From positions 5,105 to 69,104 of the forward strand of contig NZ_ML660188.1 of NCBI RefSeq assembly GCF_007483665.1: DNA of 64,000 nucleotides. Direction: 5' to 3'. Shown here piece by piece: positions 47,269 through 55,958 of the stretch. Below the pieces are notes generated by a model that worked only from the letters and a program-made list of their open reading frames with translations, made no database searches and was not told where the DNA came from. How positions within the stretch are numbered: the stretch's first letter is position 1; the number at the start of each line of letters is the position of its first letter. Both the position numbers and the translations under genes were made by a program. The DNA comes from Catellatospora sichuanensis (GTDB lineage Bacteria > Actinomycetota > Actinomycetes > Mycobacteriales > Micromonosporaceae).

Positions 47269-48066
47269 TCACGGCCAGCGGTCACTCGGCTTGAACATAC
47301 GCCGCACCGACTCGCGGCGGGACTGGGCACCCCACACGGTGACCTTCCACAGCGCCTCCTTGATGATGGAGCCGCTCATCTTGGACACGCCGTGCTCGCG
47401 CTCGGCGAACGTGATCGGCACCTCCACGATGCGGAAGCCGTGCCGGTGCGTGCGGTAGGTCAGCTCGACCTGGAAGCTGTAGCCGCGCGAGGTCACCGTC
47501 TCGACGTCGATCTTGCGCAGGACGGGGAGCCGGTACGCGCGGTAGCCGCCGGTGGCGTCCTTGACGCCCATGCCCATGACCACGCGGGTGTAGAAGTTCG
47601 CGCCGCGCGACAGGATGAGCCGGCGCACCGGCCAGTTGACGACCTTGCCGCCGCGCACCCAGCGCGAACCGATGACCGCGTCCGCGCCGCGCAGTGCGTC
47701 GAGCAGGCGCGACAGCTCCTCCGGGGCGTGCGAGCCGTCGGCGTCCATCTCGACCACGGCGTCGTAACCGTGCTCGTGGGCCCAGTCGAAGCCCGCGATG
47801 TACGCCGCGCCGAGGCCCTGCTTGCCGGGCCGGTGCAGCACCTTGACGTGGTCGTCGGCCGCGGCCATCTCGTCGGCGATCGCGCCGGTGCCGTCGGGGC
47901 TGTTGTCGTCGGCGATCAGGATGTCGACCTCGGGCGTGGCCCGGCGCACCCGGGGCACGATCAACCGGACGTTCTCCGACTCGTTGTACGTCGGAATGAT
48001 CACCAGTACCCGGCCTACGCCGGGATACCCGATCTCCGCCTCGTTGCCGCTCACCGGGGCCTCCAC
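47269..48066 (-). CDS. ppm1: polyprenol monophosphomannose synthase
   Basis: A 265-aa GT2 enzyme without transmembrane segments. VLVIIPTYNESENVRL (about 21-36) and DILIADDNSPDGTG (about 48-61) begin the GT-A fold; VVEMDADGSHAPEEL holds the DxD metal motif (about 102). The C-terminal REHGVSKMSGSIIKEALW is the dolichol-phosphate-mannose-synthase signature. It makes polyprenyl-P-mannose for lipoglycans and O-mannosylation. GTG 48066 overlaps the lnt stop by 1 nt; in M. tuberculosis the two proteins are one polypeptide. Confidence 0.93.
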   Translation of the reverse strand: MEAPVSGNEAEIGYPGVGRVLVIIPTYNESENVRLIVPRVRRATPEVDILIADDNSPDGTGAIADEMAAADDHVKVLHRPGKQGLGAAYIAGFDWAHEHGYDAVVEMDADGSHAPEELSRLLDALRGADAVIGSRWVRGGKVVNWPVRRLILSRGANFYTRVVMGMGVKDATGGYRAYRLPVLRKIDVETVTSRGYSFQVELTYRTHRHGFRIVEVPITFAEREHGVSKMSGSIIKEALWKVTVWGAQSRRESVRRMFKPSDRWP

Positions 48067-49724
48067 TATGCCGCTCCTGCCTGTCCAGTGTCCTCCACCG
48101 GCGCGGGGCGACGCCTGCGCGCCACGCCCGCCGCGATCAGCAGCGCCACCGCCCCGAGGGTCAGCAGCAGCTCCGGCCACGCCCCCGCCCGCGTCGCCGG
48201 CGTGGTGCCGGAGCCGAGGTGAAGGTCGCGCACGAGCACCGCGTCGGTATTGAAACCAGATGCATCATGCACATTTCCGTCGGCAGTTACAAATCCGGAC
48301 ACACCGACAGTCGACGCCATGAGGCTGTCACGGCCGTGTTCGACGGCCCGCAGCCGCACCATCGCCATCTGCTGCAGCGCCTCGGACTCGTCGAACGTGG
48401 CGTTGTTCGTCTGCACGGCGAGCAGCTGCGCACCGGCCAGCACGGTGTCGCGCACGACGTCGTCGTAGGCGACCTCGAAGCAGATCACGTCGCCGACCTT
48501 CGCCGGGCCGAGGGTGAGCACGCCGGGGGCGGTGCCCGCGACGAAGTCGGTGCGCAGCAGCTTGGCCTGGTTGGTGATGGCCTGCGCGAGCGGTTCGACG
48601 ATCGGGCGCAGCGGCAGGTACTCCGCGAACGGCACCGGGTGCTGCTTGAGGTACATCTGCTCGGGCAACGCGCCGGGTGCGAGGTCGGCGGGCCAGACCA
48701 GGCCCGCGTTGCGCGACTGACCCTGCTCCGGTCCCGACAGCACCGCGCCGACCAGGATCGGCGCGCCGATCGCCCGGGCGGCGGTGTTGATCGCGTCGGC
48801 GGCGCCGGGATTGCGCAGCGGGTCTATGTCGGAGGCGTTCTCCGGCCACACCACCAGGTCTGGCTGCTTCGCCTGGCCGGCGCGGACCTTTTCGGCGAGC
48901 GCGACGGTGGCGGCGACGTGGTTGTTGAGCACGGCCTGGCGCTGGGCGTTGAAGTCCAGGCCCAGTCGCGGCACGTTGCCCTGCACGACGGCGACGGTCA
49001 CCGCGGGGCCGTCCGGGGTGGTGGCAGGCAGGACGAGGCCCAGCAGCGTGACGGCCAGGGCCCCGACGGTCGCGGCCGCGGCGCGGGTCCAGGCTCGCGC
49101 GGCGATGAGCTCGCCGAGGGCGTACGCCAGCAGCCCACCGGCCGCCGCGACGGCGAAGGTGACCAGCGGGGCGCCGCCGTACCCGGCCAGCGCCAGGGTC
49201 GGGGCGTCAGCCTGGCTGAACGCGAGCCGTCCCCACGGGAACCCGCCGAACGGAGCGCGGTCGCGCAGCGCCTCCTGGGCGACCCAGAGCAGCGCGATCG
49301 CGGCGGGCCACAGCCACGGCCGGCGCCTGGCGAGGGGGCTGACCCAGGCCAGGGCGAGGCCGAGCAGGCCGAGATAGGTGGCCTGGAACAGGGTGAGCAG
49401 GATCCACGGGGCGTAGCCGACGTGCAGGTTCGTCCAGGCCAGCAGCGGACCGAAGAACACAGCGCCGGTGAGCAGGCCGAGGCCGAACCCGGCGCGCAGC
49501 CGCCGCCCGCGGACCGCGACGGCCAGCAGCGCCACCCCGATCGGGGCGGTCCACCACAGGCCGTACAGCGGGAATGCGGCCAGCAGCGCCAGCCCGGCGG
49601 CGACCGCCAAGACCAGGGCCGCGGGCAGCCGCAGCGGTGTCCATGCGCCTGCGGGCGCGTCGCCGGGCACGCTGTCCGGGCCGGTTACGCCGTCCGCCGA
49701 AGCGAGGGTCTGCACAGTCACCAC
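48066..49724 (-). CDS. lnt: apolipoprotein N-acyltransferase
   Basis: A 552-aa membrane enzyme. About six helices in residues 35-230 precede a nitrilase-like domain (about 240-500) with the Glu-Lys-Cys triad: LVVWPENAS, MYLKQHPVPFAEYLP and VGDVICFEVAYDD. One more helix ends the protein. It adds a third acyl chain to lipoproteins, donating to Ppm1-linked envelope maturation by position. The start is set at GTG 49724; GTG 49721 is adjacent. AAGATT about 6 nt upstream could be a leaderless -10, and long upstream in-frame codons run into repetitive, non-coding-looking sequence. Confidence 0.9.
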   Translation of the reverse strand: MVTVQTLASADGVTGPDSVPGDAPAGAWTPLRLPAALVLAVAAGLALLAAFPLYGLWWTAPIGVALLAVAVRGRRLRAGFGLGLLTGAVFFGPLLAWTNLHVGYAPWILLTLFQATYLGLLGLALAWVSPLARRRPWLWPAAIALLWVAQEALRDRAPFGGFPWGRLAFSQADAPTLALAGYGGAPLVTFAVAAAGGLLAYALGELIAARAWTRAAAATVGALAVTLLGLVLPATTPDGPAVTVAVVQGNVPRLGLDFNAQRQAVLNNHVAATVALAEKVRAGQAKQPDLVVWPENASDIDPLRNPGAADAINTAARAIGAPILVGAVLSGPEQGQSRNAGLVWPADLAPGALPEQMYLKQHPVPFAEYLPLRPIVEPLAQAITNQAKLLRTDFVAGTAPGVLTLGPAKVGDVICFEVAYDDVVRDTVLAGAQLLAVQTNNATFDESEALQQMAMVRLRAVEHGRDSLMASTVGVSGFVTADGNVHDASGFNTDAVLVRDLHLGSGTTPATRAGAWPELLLTLGAVALLIAAGVARRRRPAPVEDTGQAGAA

Positions 49725-50293
49725 GTCACCAATCTTTCCCCGCCCGGGCGCGCACGTACGCCACCCGCGCCAAGATCGGCGGTCCGGGTGCCGGTGCAAG
49801 GCTACACAGCTCTCCCCCGCGCCTTCACAGCCTCGCGCCCGCACCGCTTCCGTGCCGCAACAGCCCTTCGCCCATGCCCGGCGAACTGCAGTTTCAGGGA
49901 AACTGCACGCAAAGGCGAGCGCGAAAGGCCAGATTCCCCGAAAGTGCAGACCCGCGCCGACGGCGCTTGGCATCGGCGGCGGTGGATCGGGTGAGGGGCG
50001 CGTCGGTGGCGGGCAAAGGCCGGGGCGCGGCCGGAAAGGCCGCGCCCCGCACTCCCAACTCCAACGGTGCCAGCGGTCGACCTTCGGGCCGATCGGCGTC
50101 CGGGGCCTGACCCGGTGCCGATCGTTTTCTACTGATCGGTGCTGGCCCCTGCCGCGCCCGGCCGCCGGATCGGCGACGCCCGCCGGGGAGGCGGCAGGCA
50201 CGGTGGAGGACCTCACGACGGTACCGGCGCGGCCCCGCACGGTCAATTTCACGATGTGGTCACCCACCGTGACGAACACCGCAGTTCGTGGCA
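49725..50293. other. 569-bp gene-free region before lnt
   Basis: I see no convincing gene here, only low-complexity Arg/Pro/Gly translations in all frames. It holds CCAAGATC near 49768, the inverted repeat TGCAGTTTC-AGG-GAAACTGCA (49887-49907), and several short hairpins at 50020-50200. A frame continuous with lnt starts at ATG 50294, overlapping the MutL-like gene stop, but its sequence does not look coding. Confidence 0.5.
49887..49907. repeat. TGCAGTTTC palindromic repeat
   Basis: Perfect 9-bp arms with a 3-bp loop. A related AAAGTGCAG follows at 49941-49949. It is an unattached palindrome in a gene-free region, possibly a member of a dispersed intergenic family. No terminator or operator is obvious. 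Confidence 0.45.
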
Positions 50294-51628
50294 TCAGCCC
50301 AGCTCAGAGGCGAGTAGCGCCGCCGCGGCGTCGGGATGTTCCACCGAGAGGAGTCCTGCCGCGGCCAGAATGTAGGACGCGTCGACGACCGTCCGGGCGG
50401 CGCGCGGCAACGCCCAGCCGCCCGCGGTGTCACGCAGGCCCGCGCCGAGCACGGCTTGGGCGACGTGCGGCGGGCTGTGCCGCAGCACGCCGCCGGAGCC
50501 GATCGCGGTGCGCACCGCGCGCAGGTCACGTCCGCCGCGGCGCGGACCCCCGGCCACCACGGCTTCGCCACGGGCGTGGCGGCGCAGCGCGACGGTCACC
50601 GCGAGTTCGGCCAGCCGCTGGTCGACGGCGCGTTCGACGCCGTCGTCGGCGACGTACCCGGGGTGCTCGGCGCGGGCTGCCGCGGCGAGTTCCAGGACCT
50701 GCGCCTCGTCCGTTCCGATGATCTTCTCGAGGGCCGCGGCTGCCACGACACCGGGCGCGGACCAGCGCATGCCGAGGTCGCCCTCGACGGTGCGGGCCGC
50801 CCACATCACCCCGGCGACCTCGTCGCGCACTCCGGCGAGCTGCTCGGCGTCGGGGGTGAGCACCGAGTACACGTCGGTGGTGGCCCCGCCCACGTCGACG
50901 ACCAGCAGGTCCTCCCCCGCGCGGGCAGCCAGCAGCTCGACGCCGGACAGCACCGCGTCCGGGGTCGCCGCCCGTACCAGCGAGGCGAACCGGGGCCCGC
51001 GGGACAGCTTCTTGCCGCCGATGACGTGCTGCAGGAACACCTGCCGGATCGCGGCCCGGGCCGGGCCGGGGTCGAGCACGCCGATGGCGGGCAGCACGTT
51101 GTCGACCGGGACCACCGGCACGCCCGCCCCGGAAAGCAGCTCGGCGAGCTGCTCGCGGCAGTCGGCGTTGCCGGCCAGCACCGTCGGCACCCGCCAGCGG
51201 GCGTTGGCCAGCCGGGTCGCGTTGTGGGTGATCGTCTCGGCGTCGCCGCCGTCGGTGCCGCCGACCAGCAGCACCACATCGGGCCGGGCGGCGCGCAGCT
51301 CGGCCAGCCCGGCCCGGTCGAGACGTCCCGCGGCGACATGCACGACCCGCGACCCGGCCGACAGCCCGACCCGGTGCCCGGCCTGCGCCGTCACCAGTCG
51401 CTCGTAGCCGACGACGGCAAGCCGCAGCCCGCCGCCTGCCGACGAGCACACCAGCAGCCCGTCCGGGGCACGCCCGGTCGCCGCCACGGCCGCGTCCAGG
51501 CCGTGCAGGACGTCGGTGCCGACAGTGGTGCGGTGCGAACCGGTCGCGACCAGTTCACCGCTGCCGGTGTCGACCAGGGCCGCCTTGGTGAACGTCGACC
51601 CGACGTCGACACAGCACAGCAGGCTCAC
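50294..51628 (-). CDS. MutL-like ATPase (glutamate mutase MutL family)
   Basis: A 444-aa ASKHA-fold protein. The phosphate-1 loop CVDVGSTFTKAALVDTG (about 6-22) and the adenosine loop VVDVGGATTDVYSVLTP (about 214-230) are conserved. It belongs to the MutL family found beside B12-dependent glutamate, lysine and ornithine mutases. There it is thought to reactivate or chaperone the cobalamin enzyme, replacing damaged B12. It is the last gene of the kam operon, overlapping kal by 4 nt (GTGA). No DNA mismatch-repair MutL function is implied. Confidence 0.87.
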   Translation of the reverse strand: MSLLCCVDVGSTFTKAALVDTGSGELVATGSHRTTVGTDVLHGLDAAVAATGRAPDGLLVCSSAGGGLRLAVVGYERLVTAQAGHRVGLSAGSRVVHVAAGRLDRAGLAELRAARPDVVLLVGGTDGGDAETITHNATRLANARWRVPTVLAGNADCREQLAELLSGAGVPVVPVDNVLPAIGVLDPGPARAAIRQVFLQHVIGGKKLSRGPRFASLVRAATPDAVLSGVELLAARAGEDLLVVDVGGATTDVYSVLTPDAEQLAGVRDEVAGVMWAARTVEGDLGMRWSAPGVVAAAALEKIIGTDEAQVLELAAAARAEHPGYVADDGVERAVDQRLAELAVTVALRRHARGEAVVAGGPRRGGRDLRAVRTAIGSGGVLRHSPPHVAQAVLGAGLRDTAGGWALPRAARTVVDASYILAAAGLLSVEHPDAAAALLASELG

Positions 51629-52005
51629 TTGGCCGGGACCACCACGGTGCCGGTCGCCGTCACCGCGGTCACCGGCGGGTCGAGGACCTCGGCGGCCGAC
51701 TCGGACCGGTCCGGGCGGCCCCGGCACACCACGCGCGCCTCGAAATCGATGGTGCGGCTGCGGTTGCCCATCCGGGCCACCGTCGCAACGATCTCCAGCA
51801 CGTCCCCGGCCCGCATCGGGGCCTTGAACTGCACGTCGGAGTACGACGCGAACAGGCCTTCATCGCCGTCGAGCTGGATGCACACCTCGGTCGCGACGTC
51901 GCCGAACGCCGCGAGGGCGTACGCGCCGTCGACGAGGTTGCCCGCGTAGTGGGCGTGGCTGTAGGGCACGTACTTCCGGTGGGTCACGGTAAAACCGACG
52001 CTCAT
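51625..52005 (-). CDS. kal: 3-aminobutyryl-CoA ammonia lyase (hotdog fold)
   Basis: A 126-aa hotdog-fold protein: HRKYVPYSHAHYAGNLVDGA, DVATEVCIQLDGDEGLFASYSDVQFKAP (about 37-64) and GNRSRTIDFEARV. The order and the His/Tyr-rich N-terminus match Kal, which removes ammonia from L-3-aminobutyryl-CoA to give crotonyl-CoA in lysine fermentation. It lies between kamE and the MutL-like gene. ATG 52005 is preceded by GGAGCGG within a repeat-like stretch. Confidence 0.85.
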   Translation of the reverse strand: MSVGFTVTHRKYVPYSHAHYAGNLVDGAYALAAFGDVATEVCIQLDGDEGLFASYSDVQFKAPMRAGDVLEIVATVARMGNRSRTIDFEARVVCRGRPDRSESAAEVLDPPVTAVTATGTVVVPAK

Positions 52006-52010
52006 GCCCG

Positions 52011-52081
52011 CTCCTCGCTTCGCTCGTCACCGGCATGAGCTCTCACGTGCCCCATGATTCGCTCGCTGCGCTCGCTCATGC
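52011..52081 (-). repeat. AGCGAGCG-rich repeated element between kamE and kal
   Basis: Read on the minus strand, this stretch is built of direct AGCGAGCG/AGCGAAGCGAG copies around AATCATGGGGCAC and ends in GAGGAGC before the kal start. Translated, it reads MSERSERIM. Such SERSER strings recur at gene edges in Micromonosporaceae as I recall, so it is probably a dispersed mobile-like repeat that also serves as an intergenic spacer and ribosome site. Confidence 0.5.
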
Positions 52082-52837
52082 CGCCACTGCCTTCTTCCGC
52101 TCGGCTTTCTCGGTGATCAGCGCGTGCACCAGATAGCTGGCGACCTCGCGCGGGGTGGTGCCGCGACCGAAGATCCGGTCGACGCCCAGCTCGCCGGTCA
52201 TCAGCTCGTCGAAACGCGGCCCGCCGACGATCAGCAGCGGCCGCTTGTCCGCGGGCAGGGCCTCGCGGAACGCCGCCGACATCTCGCGGGTGTTGTGCAG
52301 GTGCGCGTCGCGCTGGGTGACGACCTGCGAGACGAGGACCGCGTCGGCCTTCTCCGCCTTCGCCGCGGCGACCAGCTCGGGCACGGTGATCTGCGCGCCC
52401 AGGTTGACGACCTTCAGCTCGCGGTAGTACTCCAGGCCCTTCTCGCCGGCGATGCCCTTGAGGTTGAGGATCGCGTCGATGCCGACGGTGTGCGCGTCGG
52501 TGCCGATGCACGCCCCGACCACGGACAGCTTGCGGCGCATCTTCTGCTTGACGACCGTGTTGACCTCCTTGGCGGTCAGCAGCGGGAAGTCGCGCTCGAC
52601 GACCACGACCTTGTCGAGTTCGACCAGGTGCCGGACGCTGCCGTAGATCACGAAGAAGGTGAATCCGTCGCCCATCTGCTTGGCGTGCACGAGCATCGCC
52701 GGCTCCAGGCCCATCTTCGCCGCGAGCTGCAGAGCCGCGCCTTCGGCCTTCTTGTCGTGCGGCAGCGGCAGGGTGAAGCTGACCTGGGTCATGCCGTCGC
52801 CGGTGGTGTCCCCGTACGGGCGGATGACCGTCTTCAC
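52076..52837 (-). CDS. kamE: lysine 5,6-aminomutase beta subunit
   Basis: A 253-aa B12-binding subunit. The cobalamin motif is D114-A-H116-T-V-G119 within GTDAHTVGIDAILNLKG. The PLP-linking Lys of the family is expected just before, in KQKMRRKLSVVG. A later IVGGPRFDELMTGELGVDRIFG completes the B12 domain. With KamD it moves the 6-amino group of lysine or beta-lysine to C5, using adenosylcobalamin and PLP. GTG 52837 overlaps the kamD stop by 4 nt. Confidence 0.93.
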   Translation of the reverse strand: MKTVIRPYGDTTGDGMTQVSFTLPLPHDKKAEGAALQLAAKMGLEPAMLVHAKQMGDGFTFFVIYGSVRHLVELDKVVVVERDFPLLTAKEVNTVVKQKMRRKLSVVGACIGTDAHTVGIDAILNLKGIAGEKGLEYYRELKVVNLGAQITVPELVAAAKAEKADAVLVSQVVTQRDAHLHNTREMSAAFREALPADKRPLLIVGGPRFDELMTGELGVDRIFGRGTTPREVASYLVHALITEKAERKKAVAA

Positions 52838-54423
52838 TGCTGCTCCTCCTTGGCCGGGGCCTCCAGGATCTCGGTGGCCGGGTTGTAGTAGCCGTCGTCG
52901 TGCTTCGCGACGCCGTCCAGGCCCTTGCCCCGGTGCGCGGGCCGCTTCATGATCCCGAACGTGCCGTCGGCGATCGCGTTGAGCAGCGTGTCGTCCTCGA
53001 TCTTTTCGAGGAGGTCGATCGCCTCGTCGAGGACCTGGTGGGCGCGGCGCTGGATGAACCCGTCGGGCGCGGGCACGAAGTCCTCGTGCAGGTTGCCCGC
53101 TGCGCCGAGCACGTAGCGCACGTTCTGCAGCGCGATGTCGCGGTCGGACAGCCACGGGGTCACCACGGCCTCGGTCATCATGCCGACGAGCAGGATGCCC
53201 TGGCCGGTCAGCGCGCCGACCAGGTTGAAGAACCCGTCGAGCAGGTTGCCGCGGAACACGTCGCCGGTCATGTGCTTGGTCGGCGGCATCCACTTCAGCG
53301 GCGCCTCCGGGAACAGCTCCCGCGCCAGCAGCGCGTGGGCGAGTTCGAGCCGGAACGACTCCGGCAGCTCCGGGTTGATCTCGAACGCGTGCCCGAGGCC
53401 CAGCTGCCAGTCCGCCAGCCCGGCCTCGTGCGCGAAGTACTCGTTGAGCAGCTGCGACACGGTGACGGTGTGCGCGGCCTCGACCGCGTCGGCGGTGGTG
53501 AGGTAGTTGTCCTCACCGGTGTTGATGATGATCCCGGCGCGGGCGTGGATCTGGCGGGAGAAGCGCTGGTCGACGAACGTGCGGATCGGGTTGATGTCGC
53601 GGAACAGGATGCCGTACATCGAGTCGTTGAGCATCATGTCCAGGCGCTGCAGTCCGGCCAGGGTCGCGATCTCGGGCATGCACAGGCCCGACGCATAGTT
53701 GGTCAGCCGCACATATCGGCCCAGCTCCTTGCTGGACTCGTCCAGGGCGGCCCGCATGAGCCGGAAGTTCTCCTGCGTGGCGTACGTGCCCGCGAAACCC
53801 TCGCGGGTCGCGCCCTCGGGCACGTAGTCCAGCAGGGACTGCCCGGTGGAGCGGATCACCGCGATGACGTCCGCGCCCGCGCGGGCCGCGGCCTGCGCCT
53901 GCGGGATGTCCTCGTAGATGTCGCCGGTCGCCACGATCAGGTAGATCCAGGGGCGCTGCTTCGGGTCGCCGTACCGCTTGATCATCCTGTCGCGGTCGGC
54001 GCGGTTGCGGTCGATCTGCTTGATCCCGGCGGCGACCTGGCGCCGGGACGCCTTCTTCGCGGCGGTGACGGCCTTGCCGGTGGGCAGGTCGAACCGCACC
54101 GACCCGGCGGCGGCCTTCTGCGCCAGCAGGGTCAGCTCCGCCGCCGTCGGGTCGAGGCCGTGCTCGGCGAGGGCGTGGAACACCGGCAGTGCCACGCCGT
54201 GACCCAGGCCGACGTCGTTGCGCACCGCGTCGACCAGGCGGTTGACCCACGGGATGCCGTCGGGGTCGGCGCCGGTGACCCCGGCCAGCCGCAGCACCGC
54301 CCGCTCCACCGACACGGTGGTGTGCGAACGCGCCATGTCCACCACGGGCCGGCCGGCCTTCGCGGCCAGCGCCCGGGCCCGGTGCACCAGCGCCGGGTCG
54401 AGACCGAGTTTATTGCTGCTCAT
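52834..54423 (-). CDS. kamD: lysine 5,6-aminomutase alpha subunit
   Basis: A 529-aa TIM-barrel subunit. Its signatures are RPWIYLIVATGDIYEDIPQAQ (about 171-191), ADVIAVIRSTGQSLLDYVPEGAT (about 198), YASGLCMPEIATLAGL, MLNDSMYGILFRDIN and the conserved FFNLVGALTGQGILLVGMMTEA. The length fits KamD of clostridia. It binds substrate and PLP with KamE. Its first 14 bp overlap the amidohydrolase gene; it then couples to kamE through GTGA. Confidence 0.94.
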   Translation of the reverse strand: MSSNKLGLDPALVHRARALAAKAGRPVVDMARSHTTVSVERAVLRLAGVTGADPDGIPWVNRLVDAVRNDVGLGHGVALPVFHALAEHGLDPTAAELTLLAQKAAAGSVRFDLPTGKAVTAAKKASRRQVAAGIKQIDRNRADRDRMIKRYGDPKQRPWIYLIVATGDIYEDIPQAQAAARAGADVIAVIRSTGQSLLDYVPEGATREGFAGTYATQENFRLMRAALDESSKELGRYVRLTNYASGLCMPEIATLAGLQRLDMMLNDSMYGILFRDINPIRTFVDQRFSRQIHARAGIIINTGEDNYLTTADAVEAAHTVTVSQLLNEYFAHEAGLADWQLGLGHAFEINPELPESFRLELAHALLARELFPEAPLKWMPPTKHMTGDVFRGNLLDGFFNLVGALTGQGILLVGMMTEAVVTPWLSDRDIALQNVRYVLGAAGNLHEDFVPAPDGFIQRRAHQVLDEAIDLLEKIEDDTLLNAIADGTFGIMKRPAHRGKGLDGVAKHDDGYYNPATEILEAPAKEEQQ

Positions 54424-55954
54424 AGATCGTTTCTCCACGCAGGACGGTACGGACACAGACCGGCAGCTCGTCATGCTGCTCAAGACTGGGAAGGGTGCCG
54501 GACAACCCGGCCGGGGTACGCCACACCGCGAACGTCGCCGGAGCGCCCGGCGCCAGCACGCCCTCGGCGTCCTTGTGCACGGCGCGCCAGCCGCCGCGGG
54601 TGTGCGCCGCGAACGCCGACTTCGCGCTCATCCGCTGATGGGTGTTGAAGTGCTGCATCGCCGCCCGGACGCTGCCCCACGGGTCCAGCGGCGTCACCGG
54701 GCTGTCGGACCCGAACGCCAGCGCCACGCCCGTGTTGTGCATCTGCCCCATGGGGTTCGACGCCAGGCTCCGCGCCACCCCGAGCCGCTGGGCGTACATC
54801 TGGTGCTCGCCGCCCCACAGGCGGTCGAACGCGGGCTGCATCGACGCGACGATGCCGTACTCCACGAACGCGGCGATCAGCCGCTTGTCCATGATCTCGG
54901 CGTGCTCGACCCGGTGCCGGGCGTCCCGGAGCGCGTCGGTGCCCAGCACCTCGTCGGCGGCGGCGAATCCGGCCACCACCGTCGAGATCGCCGCATCGCC
55001 GATGGCGTGGAAACCGCCCTGCATCCGGTGCCGGTGGCAGTCGAGCAGGTGATCGCGCACCTGCTCGACGGTCACGTAACCGTGCCCGCAGCCGCGCTCA
55101 CCGTCGAGGTAGTCCTCGCCGATGTGCGCGGTCCGTGAGCCGAGCGCCCCGTCGGCGTACAGGTCACCGCCCGCGCCGACCGCGCCCAGTTCCCGGGCCT
55201 TGGCCGCGCCCATCAGCTCGCCCCAGAACCCGTACACCTCCGGCAGCCCCTGCCCCGACAGGCGCAGCAGCTCGGTGAAGTCGTCCTCGCTGGACGTGCC
55301 GGGACCGCCGCACTCGTGCACGGCCGCGATGCCCAGGCTCGCCGCGTGGCGCAGCATCCGCATCTGCGCGTCACGCCGCTGCACGATCGTGATCTGCCCG
55401 AACGCCGCCGCTCGCACCACGTGGTGCGCGTCGCGGCGCACCCAACCCGACGCGTCGTAGCCCGCAGCGTCGGCGGCCATGGCCAGCAGGTCCGAGGAGA
55501 CCAGCGCCGAGTGGATGGACGCCTGGGACAGGTACACGCTGCGCCCGCCCGCGGCCCGGTCCAGCTCGCCCGCGGTCGGCGGGGTCTGCGCCGCACCCCA
55601 GGTGCTCTCGTCGAAGCCGTGCCCGAGCACGACCGCCTCCGGGCCCAGCCCGGACGCGAACGCGGCCACGGCCTTGAGCAGCTCCGTCGCGCTGCGTACG
55701 GCGGACAGGTCCAGTCCGGCCAGGGCCAGGCCGGTGTCGGTGGCGTGCACGTGCGAGTCGACGAACGCCGGGGTCACCAGGGCCCCGCCAAGGTCGACCC
55801 GGAGGTCTGCCCTGGGTGCGTCGGCGAGCGGGCCCAGCCACACGATGTGCTGGCCGCGGGTGAGCAGTGCCGTGGCACCCGGATCAGCGGGGCTGCGGAC
55901 GACGGCGTCGTGCCAGAGCGTCGTGCGCTCGGCCGGCAATGCGGAGATCTGCAT
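54410..55954 (-). CDS. amidohydrolase (YtcJ-like) embedded in the lysine cluster
   Basis: A 514-aa metal-dependent amidohydrolase_3 protein. The metal motif VDSHVHATD (His68, His70) and later GGFHAIGDAA, VEHAEIMDKR and SDSPVTPLDPWGSVRAAMQH (metal Asp) are all present, so it should be active. Members hydrolyse N-substituted amides, hydantoins, or small polar imines. Its position between kdd and kamD, 4 nt from kdd and overlapping kamD, shows it belongs to the pathway. It has no standard step there and may deacylate a lysine derivative or remove a toxic cyclic imine (inference). Confidence 0.85.
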   Translation of the reverse strand: MQISALPAERTTLWHDAVVRSPADPGATALLTRGQHIVWLGPLADAPRADLRVDLGGALVTPAFVDSHVHATDTGLALAGLDLSAVRSATELLKAVAAFASGLGPEAVVLGHGFDESTWGAAQTPPTAGELDRAAGGRSVYLSQASIHSALVSSDLLAMAADAAGYDASGWVRRDAHHVVRAAAFGQITIVQRRDAQMRMLRHAASLGIAAVHECGGPGTSSEDDFTELLRLSGQGLPEVYGFWGELMGAAKARELGAVGAGGDLYADGALGSRTAHIGEDYLDGERGCGHGYVTVEQVRDHLLDCHRHRMQGGFHAIGDAAISTVVAGFAAADEVLGTDALRDARHRVEHAEIMDKRLIAAFVEYGIVASMQPAFDRLWGGEHQMYAQRLGVARSLASNPMGQMHNTGVALAFGSDSPVTPLDPWGSVRAAMQHFNTHQRMSAKSAFAAHTRGGWRAVHKDAEGVLAPGAPATFAVWRTPAGLSGTLPSLEQHDELPVCVRTVLRGETIYEQQ

Positions 55955-55958
55955 TACG

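Noticed and set aside
49725-50294. ATG 50294 overlapping the MutL-like stop, reading in frame into lnt
   Set aside because: The overlap is attractive, but the translation is Arg/Pro/Cys-rich and lacks coding codon bias. Lnt homology begins only near 49724.
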